Assembly (NCBI GenBank): GCA_031290615.1
Contig: JAITNF010000052.1
Coordinates: 1-56,583, forward strand
Length of the DNA stretch: 56,583 bases
Origin: Desulfovibrio sp.
GTDB lineage: Bacteria > Desulfobacterota > Desulfovibrionia > Desulfovibrionales > Desulfovibrionaceae
Direction: 5' to 3'
Below, in pieces: positions 28,221-36,121 of this stretch. The translations under genes and the position numbers were made by a program. Below the pieces are notes generated by a model. That model saw nothing but the letters and a program-made list of their open reading frames with translations. It was not told the origin of the DNA and made no database searches. Each line of letters starts with the position of its first letter. Within the stretch, counting starts at the first letter, position 1.

Positions 28221-29148
28221 TCAGCTCTTCACTTTCTCGAAAACGCCATATTTCCATTCACGGGGAGGGTTGGCTTTATAGTAAATGTCAACGATCCGCC
28301 GATAGGTCGCTGGGTCAGGAATGTTATATTCCGCTTTGAAATTTACGCACAACGTAAGCGATAACGCCGTGTGCAGGACTTCCTCGTTCGGAGTCAGCCC
28401 TACATTGTCAAGGCGGTACAACGTGTCGGAAAGCTTGTCCGAAAAATCGTCCGGCAATTCGAGCGCATCGAGTGTTTGGTAGCAAACTATTCCGTTAATT
28501 TTGACCCGGAGAAGTTCGTTCCCGACGCATTTTCTTATAATCTTGGCGAGCAAGTTCACTGAAAAGGCACAAAACTTTTTATGCAAGTCATCTTCGCTGA
28601 CCACGCCGCCGAACTCGTCGTTTGTGACGGCGATAATTCTTTGGGCAATTGTGTCGAATGCCCCCTCCCACATTCCCATTGCTGTAGCGCACAATTCTAT
28701 TCCCAATTTGCGGCGCTGCGACACAACACACGTCACGATTGCCTATGCACTCGTAAAACTTTTCAAAATCGTCCGCACCGCCAATACATTTTGGGTTGAT
28801 CCTGTCCGCATACAGCGTGTAGAGTTCCGGCATCTCGAAACAGCCGTATTCGTCAAGCAGAGTGCCGGCAAAATCGGCAATATTCTTGCGCATTTTCGCG
28901 TCCGCAACGACATCAAGCAAAAAATAAACATCATCGTTGCGTCGAAACATCTGCCGTTTCAGTACGGACTGCATATTCTCGTCAATCTCTACACCAGCTT
29001 TGTTTGACAGTAAGCGGAGCGCAGTAGTGTCAAAGCGGAAACCAGCGGCATAGTCTTTGGACAGAATGGCAATGATTGATTTGGGAACCGTTGCCCAACC
29101 TGAATCGCTGAAATTATGTACCGATGAACCGGCATCGTTATGCGTCAT
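28221..29148 (-). pseudogene. first gene of the BREX-4-like operon, unrecognised, one frameshift
   Basis: From the ATG at 29148 (AAGGA just upstream) the frame encodes FSDSGWATVPKSIIAILSKD and continues to FYECIGNRDVCCV; after that the protein-like sequence moves to the next phase (SQRRKLGIELCATAMGMW, then AFDTIAQRIIAVTND) and ends CGVFEKVKS-like at 28221. Together they would be about 308 residues. The shift lies somewhere in 28690-28735. I recognise no domain; the sequence is helical and soluble-looking. The stop is three bases before the brxP start, so it belongs to the operon. The N-terminal 'SGWATVPKSIIAIL' might be a nucleic-acid-binding segment, but that is a guess. Confidence 0.6.
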
Positions 29149-29668
29149 ATTTCCTTCTGCTATAAGCTTTTCTTTTGAAATATCGGTCTTATAGAGCGCC
29201 CCGATTTCTTAAGCGCGCTACAATGCGAAACTTTCTTTCGACCCCCGATGGCCATTCTGCTTGACTTGCGTCCAGTAGAATTCCTGGAGATCGTCGCGTC
29301 TGACGATTTCGTTTTCGGTTATATGGTTGACCATTTGATCAACCATACCTGACCTGGCCCGCGAACTTTTTTCGCAAGAAGCGCGACAAGTTCATCCTTG
29401 GTCATTTGGTTCAACGTGTGCTGGTTTTGGCATAGACCCAGAAATGCTCAAAAAGCATCCGCGTGGCTGCCTACAGCACCAGCAAACCGATCGTGGAGGC
29501 ATTACTAGGGGGATGTCTAATCTCTGGCGGCCGGAAAACGGGGGGGGGGGGGGGTAAATCTTGTTTCGTTCAAAATTAAATTTTTCGATTTTAAACTTTC
29601 TTTCAGGGAATGGTGCTGGGAAGAAAAAAAGGTTTTCAGTGTCATTTTCTTTAACCCTTTGAAATTTT
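29149..29668. other. spacer between the BREX-like operon and tRNA-Arg
   Basis: No convincing gene. The minus strand shows a protein-like scrap (MTKDELVALLAKKVRGPGQV near 29400 and QEFYWTQVKQNGH near 29280) that may be an eroded transposase or regulator, but I cannot name it. The stretch includes a 15-base G run at 29540-29554 followed by very AT-rich DNA. It should contain the promoter of the BREX-like operon; I saw no convincing -35/-10 pair. Confidence 0.4.
29540..29554. repeat. 15-base G homopolymer
   Basis: Fifteen consecutive G between the tRNA-Arg gene and the BREX-like operon. A C run of the same length occurs at 56340-56354. Such runs change length readily. It is about 390 bases upstream of the operon's first ATG. 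Confidence 0.95.
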
Positions 29669-29745
29669 TGGCGCGCCCGGAGCGATTCGAACGCCCGACC
29701 TACAGGTTCGTAGCCTGTTGCTCTATCCAGCTGGGCTACGGGCGC
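29669..29745 (-). tRNA. tRNA-Arg (anticodon ACG)
   Basis: A complete 77-base cloverleaf on the minus strand. Acceptor GCGCCCG pairs with CGGGCGC, the anticodon arm is ACAGG-CTACGAA-CCTGT with anticodon ACG, and the T arm is GGGCG-TTCGAAT-CGCTC. CCA is encoded. Its 3' end faces the accessory island, the usual orientation for integrative elements that use tRNA genes as attachment sites, although I did not find a second copy of the 3' end elsewhere in the window. Confidence 0.95.
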
Positions 29746-29758
29746 GCGCAATAAGATT

Positions 29759-29787
29759 CATATAAACAAGACAAAGAGTTCAGTCAA
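29759..29787 (-). promoter_or_regulatory. sigma-70 promoter of tRNA-Arg
   Basis: On the minus strand TTGACT (29787-29782) and TATATG (29764-29759) are 17 bases apart, 14 bases before the tRNA 5' end. Spacing and position are what a tRNA promoter should show. Confidence 0.6.
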
Positions 29788-29870
29788 GATTTTTTGATCA
29801 ATTTCTGTAGCCGTAAATTACAGCAGCTTAAGCTTGTTCTATTTGACGAAAAAATGCGACAGGTCCGCCT

Positions 29871-30188
29871 TTGAGTATCGTTTGCACCGGATCCCGGATG
29901 GAAGCCGCGCCGTTTTACGAGGTCCTGATAAAGGACGGAGTTTCACGTGAGTCCGCCGTCGAATATGACCTTGTCTCGGCCGCCATGAACGCCATGGGGT
30001 TCATGGGTGTCTTCAGCAAGTCCCCGCTGCGGAGATTTTTCGGGAGCATCGCTAAAGGCATGTTTGTCGAAGGCATGACGGAATGGCTCGAGGAACCGGC
30101 CCATACTGTGTTCGAGGCCATAGCCAAAGGCGAAACGATTAAAGATGGTGTGGACCGCGTTGTCAAATCGTTGAGAAATGCGGAGTAA
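29871..30188 (+). pseudogene. fragment of a large phage-like protein
   Basis: An open frame of about 100 residues (EAAPFYEVLIKDGVSRESAV, then SKSPLRRFFGSIAKGMFVEG and MTEWLEEPAHTVFEAIAKGE) with no proper start; the first available codons are TTG at 29871 and ATG at 29898. The style, amphipathic helices with MTEWLEEP, recalls pieces of very large polyvalent phage proteins, but I cannot assign a family. A second scrap follows at 30302-30448. It lies beside tRNA-Arg with other mobile debris. Confidence 0.35.
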
Positions 30189-30301
30189 TAGCGGCCCATT
30201 CCCTCGCATATATTCGTCGGGAGTGCTTTGCCGACTCGACGGGCCGGAATGGCTGACTTTGCTGCAAGCGGCCAGACTTGAACCCGGCGGCTATTATTGT
30301 G

Positions 30302-30448
30302 ATGATGCTGGAGTTGAAGGATGAACACGGCGTGACTGTCGTTGTGCCGGTCAGTCTGGCATATACTTCACGCGGTGGCTATCCCTGGCACGGTGACCAT
30401 GGCCCGCAAGCGCCACGCCATGCGTCGCTGCCGAAAGAGGAGGAATGA
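30302..30448 (+). pseudogene. short fragment, possibly the end of the same phage-like gene
   Basis: A frame open from at least 30266 encodes KRPDLNPAAIIVMMLELKDE, then HGVTVVVPVSLAYTSRGGYP and a polar tail, ending in TGA at 30446. Such 'V.L.DEHG..VVVPV' strands end some phage polyvalent proteins. It is followed by a likely terminator hairpin, as a true gene end would be. Confidence 0.3.
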
Positions 30449-30500
30449 GACAAGAGAGGCCCTCTGGAGCTGCCCGCTTCGGGGGGTGTCTCTTTTTCTT
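30446..30500 (+). terminator. Rho-independent terminator-like hairpin
   Basis: GAGAGGCCC can pair with GGGTGTCTC across an inner CTCTGGAGCTGCCCGCTTCG region, and the stem is followed by TTTTTCTTGT. It directly follows the stop at 30448, supporting a real gene end before the region decayed. Confidence 0.5.
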
Positions 30501-30525
30501 GTGTTTAATATTTTTTGACAACTAT

Positions 30526-30886
30526 TTAGAGCCATTCACCTTTAAAATAGTTCATATCCGCCAGATATGAATCAGCCTTTTGCGCCATCGGCGGAGACCA
30601 ATTTTATATAGAATTAAACTCCGGGTTATACGCCGGCAAATAGAGAAGTTCCGCGTTTCTGGCTCTGATATGCCTGCCGACGTCCGGATTTTTATGGACC
30701 GATAAAGATAACAATATCACCGGACCTTAACACTGGAGCCAAAATTTGAGCGATATATTCAGTAAACATAGCCCGATCCACAGGGACATCAACAACAATG
30801 CGCTCTGTTGCTCCATCAAGTCGGACAGATGACAGCATGGTTATAGTTTTTCCAATGACCGTTCGGAACTGCTCGAACCGCGTCAC
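30526..30886 (-). mobile_element. IS630-family transposase remnant
   Basis: Minus-strand frames read RTVIGKTITMLSSVRLDGA and IVVDVPVDRAMFTEYIAQIL, then APVLRSGDIVIF, and after a shift HKNPDVGRHIRARNAELLYL and PAYNPEFNSI. These are the DDE region signatures of IS630 transposases ('LxPGDIVVMDNLxxHK...LLYLPPYSPDFNPIE'). The DN and final E positions are damaged and there are at least two lesions, so it is inactive. Confidence 0.75.
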
Positions 30887-30907
30887 GGAATCGCAACCCT
30901 CCAGTAT

Positions 30908-31282
30908 CTAACGCAACAAGACGCTTCCGTTCTTGGAGAGAAAAAAAACGGCCGCGGCCAGTTCATACATAGCCCGGATAACTTTTCTGTCATCGCGGTG
31001 AGCTGATTTATAAGCCTTGCAGCATCCGCGCAGACTCAAGCCATGCGCCGCTACCGCTTCCGGGCTCAAATTGGCACCCATCTGTTCAGGATTGTTGTTT
31101 TCGTCCTCAAGTTCGCGCATCCGTCGCACGTCCGGGGTTTCAATCCCGCCGTACCCGGATTTCCATTGCAATATGGCGCAGCAGCTCTCATGCTCCAGGC
31201 AGATATCCTTGACGGCAATGCCGCCTTCTACCGCTTTGAGAATCCTGACGAGCTGAAACTCGCTGAATTTGTTTTTGCGCAT
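30908..31282 (-). mobile_element. IS3-family (IS407-like) OrfA remnant joined to an OrfB scrap
   Basis: The ATG at 31282 starts MRKNKFSEFQLVRILKAVEG, continuing AVKDICLEHESCCAILQWKS and GYGGIETPDVRRMRELEDEN, the OrfA helix-turn-helix and leucine-rich coiled coil of IS407-like elements. It then jumps to AAHGLSLRGCCKAYKSAHRD, which belongs in OrfB. The middle is deleted and no catalytic domain remains. Confidence 0.75.
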
Positions 31283-31370
31283 GGTTAACTCCAGATTCAG
31301 TTTGTACCGAAAGTTTCCACTTTTCAATGGCCCTATTTTACGGGGACTTTGCAGGTTAGATGCGTCTTGA

Positions 31371-31490
31371 AAAGCTGCTGGCATAGTTGCCAACGGCTTT
31401 GAGGAGACATTTTTCTGTTACGGTTTTCCCTCTCGCCATTGGGGGTGGCATATCAGAACAAATAATCCTCTGGAACGTTTGAGTCGGTGA
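31371..31490 (+). mobile_element. IS256-family transposase C-terminal remnant
   Basis: The plus strand reads KAAGIVANGFEETFFCYGFP and SRHWGWHIRTNNPLERLSR, then TGA. RTNNPLER preceded by an H-W spacing is the diagnostic C-terminal motif of IS256-family (mutator-type) transposases. Only about 40 codons remain, ending 19 bases before the yigZ stop on the other strand. Confidence 0.75.
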
Positions 31491-31508
31491 ATATTCCCGA
31501 AATGGGAA

Positions 31509-32141
31509 TCAGAAATTTTTCTCTGAAATCGTAAAAACCGCCGCGCCGTTTGTCAGCCCTGCTAAGGCTTTTTTAAAGGCGTTGCATTGCGACTTCGGCA
31601 GTTCAAGCTGAAATTTTGCTGTTGTCTGATGCTCCTGTGTGATGATTTTTGCTTCAAAGCGCGGCAGGATGTGGTAAAGGCCGTCCAGATACGCGTAGGC
31701 AAGGCTCGCAACGCAGCGCACAGATGGTAAGCGCTCTGTCAGAGCAATACCTGCCAGATTCTCCCGCGCGGCATACCTGTAGGCCCGCACAAGGCCGCTA
31801 GTTCCCAGTTTGACTCCGCCAAACCAGCGGCTCACCACCATGCAGATTTCCCCTGTGCCGCAGCACAGTAGCACGTTAAGCATGGGCCTGCCCGCCGTGC
31901 CGTGCGGCTCGCCGTCGTCGGAAGCGCCTATGCGTGATGTATCGCCTGGCGGCCCCGCCACATAGGCCCAGCAATTGTGGGTGGCGTCGGGATAGCAACG
32001 GCGCAGACTTTTCACAAAAGCCCGTGCCGAAGCCACATCGGACGCGCGGGCACAAGAAGCCAGAAAGCGGCTGCGCCTGACAAGAATTTCACTGGTGTGC
32101 GGTTCTTCAGACGTCGCGACCGGAACGGCGTAACGGGACAT
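31509..32141 (-). CDS. yigZ: YigZ/IMPACT-family protein (UPF0029)
   Basis: A 210-residue protein with the conserved core ATHNCWAYV, GEPHGTAGRPML and VVSRWFGGVKLGTSGLVRAY, which defines the YigZ/IMPACT family, and a C-terminal ferredoxin-like domain. Eukaryotic IMPACT modulates translation stress; the bacterial role is not well defined. It is cytoplasmic. It ends the minus-strand run that starts at fabD, and follows the ABC ATPase gene by a few bases. Its 3' flank abuts an IS256 remnant. Confidence 0.88.
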   Translation of the reverse strand: MSRYAVPVATSEEPHTSEILVRRSRFLASCARASDVASARAFVKSLRRCYPDATHNCWAYVAGPPGDTSRIGASDDGEPHGTAGRPMLNVLLCCGTGEICMVVSRWFGGVKLGTSGLVRAYRYAARENLAGIALTERLPSVRCVASLAYAYLDGLYHILPRFEAKIITQEHQTTAKFQLELPKSQCNAFKKALAGLTNGAAVFTISEKNF

Positions 32142-32144
32142 CGC

Positions 32145-33116
32145 CTACACCCCGCGCTCCGTCCAGCAAGCTGTCCTGTGATTTTCCACGATCATTCCGG
32201 CGGGCGGAGCGGCTTCGCGGCAACGGGCTGTCGCCTCCGGGCAACGCGGATGAAAAGGGCATCCTTTCGGCATATCCCGCAAGGCTGGAACCACCCCTTC
32301 AATAGTGGGCATACGTTTCAGATGCAGGCACTGCCGTCCGGGAACGGAGCGCATGAGCCCCCTGCTGTACGGGTGTCGCGGCGCGGAGAAAAAAGCCGGG
32401 GCAGGCGCGTGTTCCACCAGACGCCCGGCGTACATGATACCCACAAAATCGGCAATCTGCGCCACCACACCAAGATCGTGGGTGATGAAAAGCACCGTCA
32501 TGCCGCGTTCCTTGGTCTGTGACACGATGAGTCGTAAAATTTGCCCCTGAATGGTCGAGTCTAGCGCTGTTGTGGGTTCGTCCGCTAGAAGCAGGTCCGG
32601 CAGGCAGGACAGAGCCATGGCTATCATCACCCGCTGGCGCATTCCGCCGGAAAGCTGGTGCGGGTAATAGTCGTAGCAGCTTTGAGGTGAAGGTATGCCG
32701 ACATCGGTAAAAAGTTTCTCGGCGCGCTTGCGCGCCTCCCGCGCCGACATGGCGAGGTGCAGACGCATCGGCTCGGCGGCCTGCGCGCCCACCGTGAGCA
32801 CCGGGTTGAGGGAGGTCATTGGCTCCTGAAAAATCATCGCAGCCCTACGCCCTCGAAAACGGCGCAAATCTTTTTCCCGTAGGGCAAGGATATCTTCCCC
32901 GTCAAAGAGAATACGTCCGTCCGCTTGGAAATTTTCAGGAAGAAGACGCAGAACGGCTCGGGCGGTAAGGCTTTTGCCGCAACCGGACTCACCAACAAGG
33001 CAGGTCACAGAACCTGCGGGCAAGGCAAGATTTATGTCGCTGATAGCCACAATCCGCGTGCCTTCAGCGTCAAAATGCACAGAGAGATGCTCAAGGACAA
33101 GCAGGTCATTCGGCAT
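32145..33116 (-). CDS. ABC-transporter ATPase of the peptide/nickel (OppD/DppD) type
   Basis: A 323-residue nucleotide-binding subunit with Walker [15 protein letters not shown], signature [17 protein letters not shown], Walker [14 protein letters not shown] and the C-terminal oligopeptide-type extension with [13 protein letters not shown] and the cysteine-rich [16 protein letters not shown], typical of OppD/DppD. It would power import of peptides or related compounds. No permease, binding protein or OppF partner lies nearby; it sits between mlaA and yigZ. It may serve a transporter encoded elsewhere or be left from a reduced operon. Confidence 0.88.
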   Translation of the reverse strand: MPNDLLVLEHLSVHFDAEGTRIVAISDINLALPAGSVTCLVGESGCGKSLTARAVLRLLPENFQADGRILFDGEDILALREKDLRRFRGRRAAMIFQEPMTSLNPVLTVGAQAAEPMRLHLAMSAREARKRAEKLFTDVGIPSPQSCYDYYPHQLSGGMRQRVMIAMALSCLPDLLLADEPTTALDSTIQGQILRLIVSQTKERGMTVLFITHDLGVVAQIADFVGIMYAGRLVEHAPAPAFFSAPRHPYSRGLMRSVPGRQCLHLKRMPTIEGVVPALRDMPKGCPFHPRCPEATARCREAAPPAGMIVENHRTACWTERGV

Positions 33117-33126
33117 GAAAACAGCG

Positions 33127-33987
33127 CTAGCGGTTTACCTGAACACGCCGGAAATTGATATATGCCTGACGCATGGCGATGTAGGGATCTACGGCGGCGT
33201 TGTTCATGTCTTCATAGATGGACAGCACGTCTCTCACGTCATTAAAGCGCAGGTAACCTGCCGAGATGGCGGCAAACTCCCAAGGAGAAACATGGAAAAA
33301 CGGATCTGGAAATAAATCTCCGATACGGCCTAGGGTGTCACGCGGCGAGGAGGGGCCTATGAAAGGCCACACAATGTAAAAGCCGTGCCCCATTCCCCAA
33401 CGTCCGAGAGTCTGCCCGAAATCTTCCCCGCTCGGATCTACCTGGACAATGGTTTTTTTGTCCCGGGCCACATTGGCGAAGCCGAAACTGGTAGTCGTAT
33501 TGATTAAAAAGCGTCCGAATTCCACTCCGGCTTCCATAAAGCGGAATTGGAGAATATTGTTTACAAAACGTACAGGAAAAAGCAGGTTGGAAAAAAAATT
33601 CTTCATGCCGTCGCGGATCTGATGGGGCGTAACGGCGCTGTAGCCCTGGTAGGTCGGCTTGGCGACATACAGATAAAAAATGTTGTTGAATTTGAACCAG
33701 AAACGGTTCCAGGGCTCCAGCGGATCGGTGATACTTTCCATATCGACCGTGTCATCATAATCATCCAGAAAGAATGCCTCTTTTCGGGTTCCGTGGGGAT
33801 GCACTGTAATGGCCCCGGCAGGCATTTGCGTCCCTCCGGCATATATTGTGGACAGTGCGGATTCAGACGGATTTTTCGCTCCTGAAGAGATGCCTGCGGA
33901 CTCGCCCGGCCATAATGCAAGATAAAATATGCCGAGCAGACAGGGGAAAAAAAAATTACTTGCTCTCATGCTGCTGCTGCACTTCAT
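33127..33987 (-). CDS. mlaA: MlaA (VacJ) outer-membrane lipid-asymmetry protein
   Basis: Outer-membrane component that removes phospholipid from the outer leaflet and passes it to MlaC. It has a signal-like start (MRASNFFFPCLLGIFYLALW from the second ATG at 33969), then the family core DPLEPWNRFWFKFNNIFYLY, FFSNLLFPVRFVNNILQ, GRFLINTTTSFGFANVA and the GFYIVWPFIGPSSPRDTLG segment. The signal peptide lacks a clear lipobox at the usual place; the C in NFFFPCL is early. The 286-residue frame overlaps the mlaC end by 32 bases; starting at 33969 still overlaps. Confidence 0.9.
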   Translation of the reverse strand: MKCSSSMRASNFFFPCLLGIFYLALWPGESAGISSGAKNPSESALSTIYAGGTQMPAGAITVHPHGTRKEAFFLDDYDDTVDMESITDPLEPWNRFWFKFNNIFYLYVAKPTYQGYSAVTPHQIRDGMKNFFSNLLFPVRFVNNILQFRFMEAGVEFGRFLINTTTSFGFANVARDKKTIVQVDPSGEDFGQTLGRWGMGHGFYIVWPFIGPSSPRDTLGRIGDLFPDPFFHVSPWEFAAISAGYLRFNDVRDVLSIYEDMNNAAVDPYIAMRQAYINFRRVQVNR

Positions 33988-34606
33988 GAGCTTTGTTGCG
34001 TATGCGCTCTATGAGATTGTCCGGCGCGGTCTTGTTGAGAATATCCTGAAATTGCACGCGGTAGTTCTTGACTAGGCTGATGTTTTCAATCAGCACGTCG
34101 TAGACGCGCCAAATGCCGTCCTTGGGCAGCATGCGGTAGGATACTGGCACCTTTTTACCGTCCTTCATGGTAATGAAAGTGCGCACCTCAACTCTGTCGC
34201 CGGAGGTCATTTCTCCGATATAAGCCACTTGTTCGCCGTTATAGCCTTCAATTTTGTTCACATATGTGGAGATGAGCAACTCGGCAAACGCGTCGCCGAA
34301 GCGTTTTTGTTGATCCGGCGTAAAAGAACGCCAGCGCTGTCCCACCGTGCGGGAGGAAAATTCCATGAAGTCAAAAATATGTAGCACTTCATCCTCAATC
34401 TGCCAGCGCAGGGGAGCGCGCGTGGCCGGATTGACGTAATCGGGATGTTTGATGCAGTTCAAAATGCGGTTTATGGAAATAGTCAGCGCTTGCCGCGGCT
34501 GCGCGCCGTCGTTTTCCGTAGCGAAAGCCGGAGACAGGACAAGACAGGAGGCCCACAGCAGGATGGCTGAAAAGACGGATAAATGCCAGCACACTGCGAC
34601 ACGCAT
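33956..34606 (-). CDS. mlaC: MlaC periplasmic phospholipid-binding protein
   Basis: A 216-residue secreted protein that shuttles phospholipids between MlaA and the MlaFED complex. It begins with a signal peptide (VFSAILLWASCLVLSPAFA) and contains the Tol-Tol/MlaC features VGQRWRSFTPDQQKRFGDAF, RVEVRTFITMKDGKKVPVSY and WRVYDVLIENISLVKNYR. It stands between mlaD (3 bases) and mlaA in a tight operon. Confidence 0.92.
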   Translation of the reverse strand: MRVAVCWHLSVFSAILLWASCLVLSPAFATENDGAQPRQALTISINRILNCIKHPDYVNPATRAPLRWQIEDEVLHIFDFMEFSSRTVGQRWRSFTPDQQKRFGDAFAELLISTYVNKIEGYNGEQVAYIGEMTSGDRVEVRTFITMKDGKKVPVSYRMLPKDGIWRVYDVLIENISLVKNYRVQFQDILNKTAPDNLIERIRNKAHEVQQQHESK

Positions 34607-34608
34607 GG

Positions 34609-35058
34609 TTACACACCTCCAAAAGCGTATTTCCCGATCAGGGATTCCAGATCAACAGCGGATTCTGTTTCATGTATCGTATCTCCGACGCCGAGTATTT
34701 TCTCCGATCCGCCGCGGGAAAGACTGATATACTTATCGCCGATAAGGCCGCTTGTCTTTATGGAGGCGATGCTGTCGTCCGAAAGCTGCAAATCTTTTTC
34801 CAGACGCAGGCGCACCACCGCCTGCGTGCGCATGGGGTCGGCGTCAAGAAAAATATTGATCACACAGCCCACCGGCACGCCGGCAATTTCCACATCAGCC
34901 CCGACACGCAGACCGGATGCGGAATCAAAACGTGCTGAAAGCTCAAAACCCTGCCCCGGGACAAATTCCATTTTGCCAAGCTTCACTGTTAGCCAAGTGA
35001 CGCAGATAAGACCGATGAGTATAAAAATGCCGACTGCTGTTTCTCGGGCTAGATTCAT
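34609..35058 (-). CDS. mlaD: MlaD MCE-domain lipid transport protein
   Basis: A 150-residue MCE protein anchored by one N-terminal helix (AVGIFILIGLICVTWLTVKL) followed by the MCE fold (FDSASGLRVGADVEIAGVPV and ASIKTSGLIGDKYISLSRGG). MlaD forms a periplasmic hexameric ring on the MlaFE transporter. It ends with LESLIGKYAFGGV, the hydrophobic pore helix. The ATG at 35058 is preferred. It is separated from mlaF by about 190 bases with no gene, so there could be an internal promoter. Confidence 0.92.
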   Translation of the reverse strand: MNLARETAVGIFILIGLICVTWLTVKLGKMEFVPGQGFELSARFDSASGLRVGADVEIAGVPVGCVINIFLDADPMRTQAVVRLRLEKDLQLSDDSIASIKTSGLIGDKYISLSRGGSEKILGVGDTIHETESAVDLESLIGKYAFGGV

Positions 35059-35247
35059 CAAAAACTCCAAAATATCGCAAAAATATGCGTATATTAATGT
35101 TATGCAGCGGGAGGAAAATTGTCAACAATTTTCACGCTGCAATTTCCACGCATGTTGCGTATTTTGATTTTCAAAAAGCTTATCGGCGCAAGGCGGAATA
35201 ATTTACGGAATAGCTTGCAGGATTGCGTTGCAAATATAAAAAACTCC

Positions 35248-36063
35248 TTATGACTCAAGCCACTTTGTCAGGGAGGAATGTACTCGGGGATTCATGGGCC
35301 TTTGCAGGGACAGTCCGGCATCCCCAGAGCGGCGTTCCAGGAATTGCCGCAAATATGGATGCTGACTGCGCAGGAGTTCCGCAGGAGTCCCTGCGAAGAT
35401 TATCCCGCTGTCTCTGATGACCAGCACATGCTCCGCAATGGCCTTGAAACCGGCGAGGTCGTGACTGACTACCACAAGGGTCATTTTGGGATAACGCTCA
35501 TGCATGGACAGCAAAAGTTCGTCCATACGGGCGGCGGTGACCGGGTCAAGACCCGAAGTGGGTTCATCGCAAAGCAGGATACGTGGCTCCGCAATAATGG
35601 CCCGCGCCAAGCCCGCGCGTTTGCGCATGCCTCCGGAAAGCTGGTTGGGATAATAGTCCGCGAATTCCTCAAGACCTACCATGGCAAGCACACGCAGGGC
35701 GGCTTCCCTCAGCAGGGGCAGGGGCAGGGACAAATGTTCGCCCAGGGGTAGGGCTACATTTTCGGTCAGATTCAATGCGCCGAGCAGTGCGCCGTCCTGA
35801 AACAGGACGCCCATCTGTCGACGCAGACGGCGAAATCCATCGGGGTTCAGAGCAAAAATATCCTGCCCGCTGATGCTCACCGCGCCCTTCAACGGCCTGG
35901 AAAGTCCAATGATGTGCCTGAGCAGGGTCGATTTGCCGCTACCGGACTCACCCAGAATAACGGATATCTTTCCTGCGGGCAACGCGGCGCTTATATCGCG
36001 CAGCACACAGTGCGCGCCGTAGCCCGCGTCGAGATGCGCAAATTCTATGTCCCAAGTCTTCAT
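35248..36063 (-). CDS. mlaF: MlaF ABC-transporter ATPase
   Basis: ATPase of the Mla phospholipid transporter, 271 residues. Walker A LGESGSGKSTLLRHI, Q-loop GVLFQDGALLGALNLTENV, signature NQLSGGMRKRAGLARAI, Walker B ILLCDEPTSGLDPV and switch VVVSHDLAG are present, and 'SGLDPVTAARMDELL' is typical of MlaF rather than other ABC ATPases. It is directly downstream of mlaE. Confidence 0.93.
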   Translation of the reverse strand: MKTWDIEFAHLDAGYGAHCVLRDISAALPAGKISVILGESGSGKSTLLRHIIGLSRPLKGAVSISGQDIFALNPDGFRRLRRQMGVLFQDGALLGALNLTENVALPLGEHLSLPLPLLREAALRVLAMVGLEEFADYYPNQLSGGMRKRAGLARAIIAEPRILLCDEPTSGLDPVTAARMDELLLSMHERYPKMTLVVVSHDLAGFKAIAEHVLVIRDSGIIFAGTPAELLRSQHPYLRQFLERRSGDAGLSLQRPMNPRVHSSLTKWLES

Positions 36064-36121
36064 ATATATTCAAATCCGTAGACGGCTCCCGGTTTTGTCC
36101 GGTCGGAAAATCAGATAAAAA

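Noticed and set aside
16723..29148. Calling the operon a Dnd or Ssp phosphorothioation system
   Set aside because: There is a desulfurase and a PAPS-reductase-like protein, but no DndB, DndD, DndE, SspB or SspC-like genes; PglZ and BrxL place it with BREX.
14000..29700. A PglX-type DNA methyltransferase, as in BREX types 1 and 2
   Set aside because: No frame in the island shows SAM-binding or NPPY-type motifs.
29669..29745. attL/attR repeat of the tRNA-Arg 3' end at the left side of the island
   Set aside because: I looked for the tRNA 3' sequence around 13.8-15.2 kb and found no copy, so no attachment site is annotated.
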